In this document: one piece after another, positions 1 through 5,576 of the stretch
Position numbering within the stretch: the stretch's first letter is position 1
How the letters are laid out: every line of letters starts with the position of its first letter
Origin: Clostridia bacterium
GTDB lineage: Bacteria; Bacillota; Clostridia; Oscillospirales; Acutalibacteraceae
Direction of reading: 5' to 3'
Assembly (NCBI GenBank): GCA_900771185.1
Contig: CAAGND010000237.1
Coordinates: forward strand, 1-5,576
Length of the DNA: 5,576 nt
The notes under the pieces: model-generated
Databases searched by the model: none
Told to the model about the DNA's origin: nothing
The model's input: the letters and a program-made list of their open reading frames with translations, nothing else
Translations under genes and position numbers: made by a program

Positions 1-1299
1 CTCTGGCAGATATCCTGTCGAGAGGTCTATGGTTCTGTCCGGAGAGATGTTATTTTTGCCGGTGTCAACAGCCTGAACATAGCTGCTGTCAAATGTCTCG
101 CCCAAGGGGGCGCAGGTAGCACCGCAGGAGTATTTGAGATTTACTATGCCGTCGCTGTTATCCTCAGTGCCGCTTGCAAGAGGAGAACCGGAGCAGGCCT
201 TTATTGAGATATCAACACCCTTTGCCTGCTGAGCCTTGAATGTCTGCGAAACATGCGACATAAAGCCGTTTTTCATATATTCAATCTTTGCTATAAGCTC
301 GGCATTCTCATCCTCATCGAGATAGTGAGCCTTCAGTGCCTCATAGCTCTCAGGCGAGCACATCTCCCAGAAGGACGGGATATATATTACAATCGGGATT
401 ATCATGCTTTTAAGACCGTAGTCGGCAACCCAGTTGGCACCGTCCTCCGGAATGATGTCCATAATAAAGGACAGATCGGCCTCGGTGTGGAAGATGTTGC
501 CGACGATTTCAAGCGCGGTGTAAAAGTTGATTGAAAGCGGGTCAACGGAGTAGAGGTCTGTGATAAGGTCGCTGCCCTCAAGAAGGGGAGTGTCAAACAC
601 GGCGCGGTCAATGTAATCATCATCGGGATACTCATACATATATGCGCCGACAACGAGGCTGCCCTGGCTTATGCTGTATACGCTCACCTTGTCGTGCCCG
701 GTGATGGCGAGAACCTCTTTGATATAGTCTCTGAACTGGGCGGCAACCTCAACGTGGCTCAGACGCCAGTCATAGAGGAAATTAAAGACGTGATCGTCCC
801 CGATCTCATCGCCTATAACCTCCATGTCAAGAAACTCGGAGCCGGTATAGGGCACAAGGTCGAGCTGATCGTTCTTTGTGAAAGCCTCGAGGCTTGTGTT
901 CTGAGCGCCGCTGATTATCGGCACGATGTCATAGTATGAGCTGCCGTCCGGATTCATGCGGAGCGGCTCAACTATCGAGGTCACTATTTCTCTGAGCGGC
1001 TTTTCAATATTGCCGTCCTCATATATGCCTATGAGATTTGCAATGCCGCCGAGCAGGTCGCCCGCATTCGCGCCGAGAAGCGAGAGTATCTTCGACATGT
1101 CAGGCGGGAATACCTTTTTGAGACTGCCGTCCTCCTGCTTTTCGGCAAGGGCGGTGGCGCCGAAACCTGACACCATTATGACAGGTGAATGTCCGCAATT
1201 GCATCTTGAAGCAGCCGCTGCCGTTGAGGCGAAGACGGAGCAGAGCATAACTGCTGCAACAATTATGCAAAGTGTGCGTTTAAAAACAGTCTTTTTCAT
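1..1299 (-). CDS. Secreted LCAT/lipase-like alpha/beta hydrolase, partial (C-terminus outside window)
   Basis: The first 433 residues are present and the frame is open to the window edge. The start is an ATG with an AAGGAG Shine-Dalgarno site 7 bases upstream (1307-1312). Residues 1-30 form a classical Sec signal peptide: MKKTVFKR, a hydrophobic core, then an Ala-rich signal peptidase I site near residue 28-30, so the enzyme is probably exported. The mature part opens with PVIMVSGFGAT (39-49), which resembles the first-strand and oxyanion-loop segment of lecithin:cholesterol acyltransferase-type lipases. LYDWRL (175-180) is the hallmark of that family. The nucleophile is probably Ser211 in YSISQGS (208-214). 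The usual GxSxG elbow here has Ser in place of the first Gly. NSDGIVN (381-387) is a candidate catalytic-acid loop; the catalytic His probably lies beyond the edge. Substrate is unknown: a lipid or other ester is likely from the family. It has its own promoter and lies 85 bases downstream of the GH2 gene on the same strand. Confidence 0.82.
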   Translation of the reverse strand, partial: MKKTVFKRTLCIIVAAVMLCSVFASTAAAASRCNCGHSPVIMVSGFGATALAEKQEDGSLKKVFPPDMSKILSLLGANAGDLLGGIANLIGIYEDGNIEKPLREIVTSIVEPLRMNPDGSSYYDIVPIISGAQNTSLEAFTKNDQLDLVPYTGSEFLDMEVIGDEIGDDHVFNFLYDWRLSHVEVAAQFRDYIKEVLAITGHDKVSVYSISQGSLVVGAYMYEYPDDDYIDRAVFDTPLLEGSDLITDLYSVDPLSINFYTALEIVGNIFHTEADLSFIMDIIPEDGANWVADYGLKSMIIPIVIYIPSFWEMCSPESYEALKAHYLDEDENAELIAKIEYMKNGFMSHVSQTFKAQQAKGVDISIKACSGSPLASGTEDNSDGIVNLKYSCGATCAPLGETFDSSYVQAVDTGKNNISPDRTIDLSTGYLPE

Positions 1300-1331
1300 T
1301 TCAATTCTCCTTTCCGGTAAAGACCAAACTT

Positions 1332-1360
1332 ATTATACCACATAAATATTTAAATTTCCA
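1332..1360 (-). promoter_or_regulatory. Sigma-A-type extended -10 promoter for the secreted hydrolase
   Basis: Read on the minus strand there is TGGAAA (1355-1360, four of six matches to the -35 consensus), a 17-base spacer, and a perfect TATAAT (1332-1337). The -10 is preceded by TGG, giving the extended -10 form TGnTATAAT. Transcription would begin near position 1325, leaving a leader of about 25 bases that carries the Shine-Dalgarno site. This suggests that the hydrolase can be expressed apart from the GH2 gene upstream. No terminator is visible between the two, so read-through is also possible. Confidence 0.7.
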
Positions 1361-1384
1361 GTAAAATACAGCTATTTTCATACT

Positions 1385-3514
1385 TCAGATGTTGAGCTGA
1401 CGGCTCATTGATTCTTCATCCTGCGCAAGCAGTCTGAGCGTATATTCGCTTGAAAGGCTGCCTGATTCAAGAATCAGCTTGAAGCTGCCGCTCTGAGTTT
1501 CGGGCAAAATTGTCTGAACCACGGGACCGACAAGGTTGCCGGCGTGCTCTGCACGGGCGTCCCATGTGAGCAGGTGTGTGCGCCTGCCGTCGATTTCCAG
1601 ATATATGCTGACCTGTGCGGAAAAGCTTTCCGGCAGATCGTTTAAAAGCCATATTTCGGCGCTGAAAAGCTCGCCGCAGCGCCAGTCAAATTTTGGAATC
1701 CGGGCGCTGAAAAGCAAAGGACGCAGTGAATCGCTGACGGCATAATATGCCTTTTTCGGCGTGAGCGGATAGGATATAAGACTGTTGTTGGCGGCTGTTT
1801 TCCACGGCTCGCAGTAACACCAGTTGACAGCCATCGAGCAGTGAGGACTCTGCCTGCGCGCCTCCTCAAATATGGCCTTGTAGCCCTCGCATTGCATCCA
1901 CTGAGAATTTTTGACAAGCTCCCCGAGACTCTTCGGCTCTCCAAAGTAGCGCCGCATGACGTCAAGGCACAGCCAGCGTTCATAGCCCCACACCCCAAAG
2001 GCGTGGTGCGCCTCCCATGTGCCGCCGCGCTCAGGCGGAAACAGCTCATTCTCGGGTATGAATGAACGCAGATAATCCTCATCGGGAACCCCCGGAACGC
2101 CGAACTCCGTATATGCGGTGCAGCGGCTTTTTTGGAACAGCTCAAACACGTCACAACACCGGTCGTCGTCATAGAAGGTGTATCCGCCGTGACCTGCGCC
2201 GTTGAGCGGAGAGGTCATGATATAGGGGCGGTTGGGGTCAAGCTCATAGCAGAGCTTGTCAAGCAGCCGCAGCGGCAGGGACTGCTCTGTCATGCCGGAC
2301 CAGGAGTTGAAAAGCTCATTTCCGCCGCACCAGAGAACAACACTCGCATAACGGCGCAGCTTTTTGATTATTGCACTGCCCTCCATTTCAAGCACACTCA
2401 GATAGTGCGGGTTGTCGGGGTAGTTGTTGCAGGCGAGAGGGAACTCGACCCAGAGCATAATGCCGTATTTGTCGCACAGCTCATAAAAAGCTTTCTTCTG
2501 AATGCCTGACCCGCCCCAACAGCGGAAAATATTCATGTTTGCCTGCGCCGAGAGGGAGACAAGCTGCTCGTAGGTGTCATCGGTGATGCAGCCGGTAAAA
2601 ATATCCGGGTTCACAAAATTGCTGCCCTTCGCGAAAATCCTGCGGCCGTTGAGCTCAATGGTCATGGGAGCGTCACTGCGGGATTTCGGAAAGAGATTCG
2701 GAAAATCCCATGCGCCATCGTTCATAACGAGACGCACCCTGCGAAAACCGATAAATCCGCTTTTTCTGTTGCGGGAGGATTCGGCTGTCCACATGTAGAG
2801 ATTCTGTTCACCCTGCCCGTTGCACCACCAAAGCAGGGGATTTTCCACTCTGATTTTTCCGTCATCCGATTGCGCGACCAATTCGCCGTCCGGGTCATAA
2901 AGGCTGAATACGACAGCTTCCTCGCACACCGTCTCAAAGCGCAAATCGGCGCAGGAAAAATCATCGTTTAGAGTATAAAACGGCTCACATGAAACTATTG
3001 TTGAGCTGTTTCTGGTCTCAATATAGGCATTGTTCCAAAGCCCGGAGGGAATTACGCGCGGATGCCAGTCCCATCCGTATGAAACAGGCGGTTTGCAGCA
3101 GGAGTCCGCCTCCTGCCTGTCATCGGGTATTGCGCCCTCACGTTTTGGGTGCGGATGTATAATTACAGTCAGAAGGTCGCCGGGCTCGGCGTCATCGAGC
3201 GGCAGCTCGATATCTGAAAACATGCCCTCACCGGAAAAGAGAATATTGCCGTTTAAAGCTATATCGTATATGTAGTCAATTCCGTCACTGACAAAGAATA
3301 TTCTCTCGGAACTGTCAGCCTCAAAACAAAGCCTGCAGGAATATTCCCATGTGAAGCCCTCGGTGTCATGAAACTGCTGAAAGTTAAGTCCGTAGTTTGT
3401 GTCTCCGAAGCCCATATGCTCGGCATAGTCCGCCTGGATATTTCCGGGCACATGAACCGGAAAATAATCTTCACTGCCCTGAACGCGCCCCTGCCAGATC
3501 TGATAGAATTGCAA
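1385..3514 (-). CDS. Glycoside hydrolase family 2, beta-mannosidase-like, TTG start
   Basis: This is a complete protein of 709 residues, somewhat shorter than typical GH2 beta-mannosidases (about 800 or more), with no signal peptide, so probably cytoplasmic. Domain order is an N-terminal jelly-roll sugar-binding domain (about 1-165), a short Ig-like domain (about 170-265), a TIM barrel (about 285-600) and a C-terminal beta domain (about 600-705). SYGWDWHPRVIPSGLW (145-160) and AKGSNFVNPDIF (295-306) correspond to beta-mannosidase signatures, as does FRCWGGSGI (330-338). The acid/base is probably Glu400 in WCGGNE, and the nucleophile Glu470 in AYTEFG. The reaction is expected to be removal of a non-reducing terminal beta-hexoside, most likely mannose. 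Exo-glucosaminidase and other GH2 activities share these motifs, so the substrate is an inference. The TTG start is preferred because a strong Shine-Dalgarno site lies 6 bases upstream, and the frame has no ATG before a stop at 3557-3559. It is transcribed divergently from galM. Confidence 0.88.
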   Translation of the reverse strand: MQFYQIWQGRVQGSEDYFPVHVPGNIQADYAEHMGFGDTNYGLNFQQFHDTEGFTWEYSCRLCFEADSSERIFFVSDGIDYIYDIALNGNILFSGEGMFSDIELPLDDAEPGDLLTVIIHPHPKREGAIPDDRQEADSCCKPPVSYGWDWHPRVIPSGLWNNAYIETRNSSTIVSCEPFYTLNDDFSCADLRFETVCEEAVVFSLYDPDGELVAQSDDGKIRVENPLLWWCNGQGEQNLYMWTAESSRNRKSGFIGFRRVRLVMNDGAWDFPNLFPKSRSDAPMTIELNGRRIFAKGSNFVNPDIFTGCITDDTYEQLVSLSAQANMNIFRCWGGSGIQKKAFYELCDKYGIMLWVEFPLACNNYPDNPHYLSVLEMEGSAIIKKLRRYASVVLWCGGNELFNSWSGMTEQSLPLRLLDKLCYELDPNRPYIMTSPLNGAGHGGYTFYDDDRCCDVFELFQKSRCTAYTEFGVPGVPDEDYLRSFIPENELFPPERGGTWEAHHAFGVWGYERWLCLDVMRRYFGEPKSLGELVKNSQWMQCEGYKAIFEEARRQSPHCSMAVNWCYCEPWKTAANNSLISYPLTPKKAYYAVSDSLRPLLFSARIPKFDWRCGELFSAEIWLLNDLPESFSAQVSIYLEIDGRRTHLLTWDARAEHAGNLVGPVVQTILPETQSGSFKLILESGSLSSEYTLRLLAQDEESMSRQLNI

Positions 3515-3520
3515 AACGAA

Positions 3521-3529
3521 CCCTCCCCT
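3521..3529 (-). promoter_or_regulatory. Ribosome binding site that fixes the TTG start of the GH2 gene
   Basis: On the minus strand the run AGGGGAGGG ends 6 bases before the TTG at 3512-3514. The next in-frame Met is residue 34, inside the conserved N-terminal domain, and no in-frame ATG or GTG lies between this site and the upstream stop. The site therefore decides in favour of TTG. Confidence 0.75.
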
Positions 3530-3573
3530 GACTGTTTTATAAAGACTTGTTACTATTTAAATACGCTGAGTCA

Positions 3574-3602
3574 ATATTAACATATCAGGGATTATTTCTC
3601 AA
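3574..3602 (-). promoter_or_regulatory. Promoter for the GH2 gene (minus strand)
   Basis: Read on the minus strand: TTGAGA (3597-3602), a 17-base spacer, then TAATAT (3574-3579) preceded by TGT, an extended -10 context. Transcription would start near 3567 and give a leader of about 50 bases. A short palindrome, ACAAAATTTGT (3602-3612), touches the outer edge of the -35 box and is a possible operator. No clear catabolite-responsive (cre) element was recognised in the divergent region. Confidence 0.55.
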
Positions 3603-3657
3603 CAAAATTTGTGTGCTTGCGGAGTGTTTTTTTGGGGTGAATATAAACGGCCTTTTC

Positions 3658-3687
3658 TTGACACTTGTTTACTTAATAATGTATAAT
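3658..3687 (+). promoter_or_regulatory. Consensus sigma-A promoter for galM
   Basis: A perfect TTGACA (3658-3663) and a perfect TATAAT (3682-3687) are separated by 18 bases, one more than optimal. Transcription would start near 3694, only about 30 bases before the galM start codon. With both hexamers at consensus, basal expression could be high unless a repressor acts here. The -10 boxes of this and the opposing promoter are about 100 bases apart, so both transcripts can start without overlapping. Confidence 0.8.
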
Positions 3688-3704
3688 CTATCTTGAATCG
3701 GTAT

Positions 3705-3714
3705 AAGGAAAGGA
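3705..3714 (+). promoter_or_regulatory. Ribosome binding site of galM
   Basis: The purine tract AAGGAAAGGA ends 10 bases before the ATG at 3725. A nearer ATG at 3717 lies only 2 bases from the tract and opens a frame of just four codons whose stop overlaps the galM start, so 3725 is the true start. Confidence 0.7.
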
Positions 3715-3724
3715 TTATGATTTT

Positions 3725-4768
3725 ATGGTAACAAAGAAGCTGTTCGGAACTCTTACTGACGGACGGAATATAGACATATATGAGCTTGAAAATAAAAACG
3801 GCGTCAAAGCCGGTGTAATTACATACGGCGCCACATGGCAGTCCCTTTTCGCCCCGGACAGGGACGGGGATTTCAGGGATATCCTAATCGGCTTTGATGA
3901 TATAAAGGGCCATGTCGAGCGCAGCGACTATCAGGGCATGACAGTCGGCAGATACGCAAACCGTATCTGCGGCGGACATTTCAGCCTCAACGGCAGGGAC
4001 TTTGATGTGACAAAGAATGAGAACGGGGTCACATGTCTGCACGGCGGCGGAGAGTTTTCACATGCCGTGTGGGATGCGCGGATAATCTCGGACAGCAGCG
4101 TATCCTTCTCTTACACCAGCCCGGAGGGCTCAAACGGATTTCCGGGGGAGATGAGAGCCCAGGTGACATATTCGCTCAGCGATGATAACGAGATTTCTAT
4201 TGAATACAGAGCCTCCTGTACTGAGGCGTCACCCATAAATATGACGAATCACGCCTATTTCAATCTCGGCGGTTATGACCGCCCTGATGTGCTCTCGCAG
4301 GAACTTTTTATAAGAGCTTCACACTATACCCCGATAGACACGGCAAGCATCCCGACAGGGGAGCTGCGGGACGTTGAGGGAACTGCCTTTGATTTCAGAG
4401 AGATGAAGGCGATAGGACGTGATATCACAGACAGTGACGAACAGCTTGTTCAGTGCAGAAACGGCTATGATCATAACTTCTGCCTTGACAACATCAGCGG
4501 TGAGCCGTCGGCGGCGGCATATGACCCTCAGAGCGGAAGATATATGGAAATGTTTACCGACCTGCCCGGAGTCCAGCTCTATACCGGCAATTTTCTCGAA
4601 AATGTCCCGGGCAAGGGCGGCACAAAAATGGGCAAGCATGCGGGATTCTGCCTTGAAACGCAGTTTTATCCCGATTCTCCCAACAGGCCGGAATTTCCCT
4701 GCTGCGTATTTGCGGCGGGAGAGGAATTTAAGAGCCGCACAAGCTTTCGCTTTTCAGTTAAGAAGTGA
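3725..4768 (+). CDS. galM: Galactose mutarotase (aldose 1-epimerase)
   Basis: This is a complete 347-residue protein, the usual length for the family, without a signal peptide and so cytoplasmic. It interconverts the alpha and beta anomers of free aldohexoses, classically beta-D-galactose to alpha-D-galactose for galactokinase. The expected active-site landmarks are all present: GRYANRI with Arg80, LHGG with His106, NHAYFNLGG with His176 (the probable catalytic acid), GYDHNF with Asp249, and CLETQFYPDSPN with Glu311 (the probable catalytic base). The N-terminal YGATWQS and IGFDDI segments also fit. It is driven by its own consensus promoter and points away from the GH2 gene. The shared control region suggests that it handles the beta sugar freed by that enzyme, or serves general hexose use. 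No galK, galT or sugar transporter is in view. No clear terminator follows it, so some transcripts may continue into cimA. Confidence 0.95.
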   Translation: MVTKKLFGTLTDGRNIDIYELENKNGVKAGVITYGATWQSLFAPDRDGDFRDILIGFDDIKGHVERSDYQGMTVGRYANRICGGHFSLNGRDFDVTKNENGVTCLHGGGEFSHAVWDARIISDSSVSFSYTSPEGSNGFPGEMRAQVTYSLSDDNEISIEYRASCTEASPINMTNHAYFNLGGYDRPDVLSQELFIRASHYTPIDTASIPTGELRDVEGTAFDFREMKAIGRDITDSDEQLVQCRNGYDHNFCLDNISGEPSAAAYDPQSGRYMEMFTDLPGVQLYTGNFLENVPGKGGTKMGKHAGFCLETQFYPDSPNRPEFPCCVFAAGEEFKSRTSFRFSVKK

Positions 4769-4901
4769 GCAAAAAACGGTTTATGCGTATAACGGTCAGT
4801 CTAAAGCGGGCAGCCTTATTCAAATATGACCGGGATGAAGCCGGACTTTCACTTTTTCATATCACCGCATCGGTAATGCCGTAAAGGACTAAGATACAGT
4901 C

Positions 4902-4908
4902 AGGGGGG
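4902..4908 (+). promoter_or_regulatory. Shine-Dalgarno-like site before the cimA frame
   Basis: AGGGGGG lies 6 bases before the ACG at 4915, which is normal spacing for a start codon there. It is 15 bases from the in-frame ATT at 4924 and 21 bases from the CTG at 4930, so it argues for initiation at 4915 over those alternatives. Confidence 0.5.
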
Positions 4909-4914
4909 ATTTTT

Positions 4915-5576
4915 ACGGAAAAAATTGAACTGCTCGATTCCACTCTGCGTGACGGTTCGCAGGGAGAGGGAATATCATTTTCTGTCAATGACAGGCTGGA
5001 GATAGTCCGAGTGCTCGATGAGTTGGGCGTTCCCATAATAGAGGCAGGCAATCCCACTTCAAACCCGCGCGAGCTGGAGTTCTTTGAACGGGCGGCGGGG
5101 CTGAAGCTTAAAAATTCAAAATTATGCGCTTTCGGTTCAACACGGCGAAAGGGCTGCCGGGTCGAGGACGACCCTTCGTGCGAGGCGGTTCTCAAAGCCG
5201 GAACACCGTGCGTGTCGCTGGTCGGAAAGAGCCGCACGCTCCATGTTGAAGAAATTTTAAAGACCACTCTCGAAGAAAATCTCGCAATGATTGAGGAAAC
5301 CTGCAGATTCTTCAAGGAACACGGCAAATATGTGATTTTTGACGCGGAGCACTTTTTTGACGGCTGGTCTGACGGCGACGGATATGCTGAGAAATGTCTG
5401 CGCGCCGCCGAAAGAGGAGGAGCGGACTGCCTGACTCTCTGCGACACGAACGGGGGAAGTTTTCCCGACAGAATAGGGGAGATAACGGCTGAGGTCTGCG
5501 CGCTTTTCCCGAACATCAAAATAGGGATACACACCCACAACGATTCGGATATGGCGACCGCCGGTGCTCTGATGGC
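4915..5576 (+). CDS. cimA: Citramalate synthase, partial (C-terminus outside window), apparent ACG start
   Basis: The first 220 codons of a DRE-TIM metallolyase-type acyltransferase are present, open to the window edge. Citramalate synthase condenses pyruvate with acetyl-CoA to give (R)-citramalate, the entry to threonine-independent isoleucine synthesis, in the cytoplasm. LLDSTLRDGSQ (6-16) holds the substrate Arg12 and metal ligand Asp13. FGSTRR (73-78), GKSRTLHV (104-111), DAEHFFDG (143-150), LCDTNGG (175-181) and HTHND (206-210, metal ligands His206 and His208) match the long citramalate synthase type more closely than LeuA. IEAGNP (42-47) replaces the IEGGWP seen in many members. No ATG, GTG or TTG precedes the conserved block: the frame opens after a stop at 4882-4884. 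ACG at 4915 stands where family members have Met, behind a purine-rich ribosome site, so the start is provisional. 2-Isopropylmalate synthase-like activity is the main alternative. Confidence 0.85.

Noticed and set aside
253..1345. Several plus-strand frames of 80-130 codons across the left region
   Set aside because: The minus strand here encodes one continuous 433-residue protein with a signal peptide and LCAT-family motifs; the plus-strand frames are its antisense.
1393..1407. Stem-loop TGAGC-5-base loop-GCTCA at the very end of the GH2 gene
   Set aside because: The stem is only 5 base pairs, lies inside the coding sequence and is not followed by a T-run on the minus strand, so it is not a convincing terminator.
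1642..2172. Minus-strand 176-codon frame inside the GH2 gene, plus the plus-strand frames opposite it
   Set aside because: Alternative-frame shadows of the GH2 gene, rich in Arg/Ser/Ala and without domain features.
3717..3731. Four-codon frame with its own ATG overlapping the galM start
   Set aside because: Its ATG is only 2 bases from the purine tract, too close for good initiation; probably chance.
4830..4857. CCGG-7-base loop-CCGG followed by a T-rich tract after galM
   Set aside because: A 4-base-pair stem with an interrupted T tract is too weak to call an intrinsic terminator.
4769..4914. T-box or amino-acid riboswitch before cimA
   Set aside because: The interval is short and lacks the conserved T-box sequence or any other recognisable riboswitch core.
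4857..5540. Long minus-strand open frame of 227 codons opposite cimA
   Set aside because: It is antisense to a clearly conserved DRE-TIM enzyme, is Ser/Arg/Pro-rich in the manner of an antisense shadow, and has no family motif.

Overview
The window looks like a chromosomal piece of a Gram-positive anaerobe of the Clostridia, most likely an Oscillospiraceae/Ruminococcaceae-type gut bacterium. This is inferred from strong purine-rich Shine-Dalgarno sites, textbook sigma-A-type promoters, mid-range GC with GC-rich codon ends, and the protein families present. No RNA genes, CRISPR arrays, insertion sequences or phage genes are visible.

Layout from left to right: (1) 1-1299, minus strand, the N-terminal 433 residues of a secreted LCAT/lipase-type alpha/beta hydrolase that runs off the left edge, with its own extended -10 promoter at 1332-1360. 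(2) 1385-3514, minus strand, a complete 709-residue cytoplasmic glycoside hydrolase of family 2, beta-mannosidase-like, that begins at a TTG codon. (3) 3515-3724, a 210-base divergent control region with one promoter facing each way. (4) 3725-4768, plus strand, a complete galactose mutarotase (galM). (5) 4769-4914, a short gap with no convincing terminator or riboswitch but a small open frame. (6) 4915-5576, plus strand, the first 220 codons of a citramalate synthase (cimA) that runs off the right edge and lacks any ATG, GTG or TTG at the expected start; an ACG sits there instead.

The GH2 enzyme and the mutarotase are the only pair with an obvious joint role. The hydrolase would release a beta-configured sugar from a short glycoside in the cytoplasm, and the mutarotase would speed its conversion to the alpha anomer needed by kinases. 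Their head-to-head arrangement allows shared control. The secreted hydrolase and the isoleucine-pathway enzyme look like ordinary neighbours. I did not find a new multi-gene system. The points most worth a second look are the non-canonical cimA start, the altered nucleophile elbow of the secreted hydrolase, and the divergent active-site surroundings of the GH2 protein.
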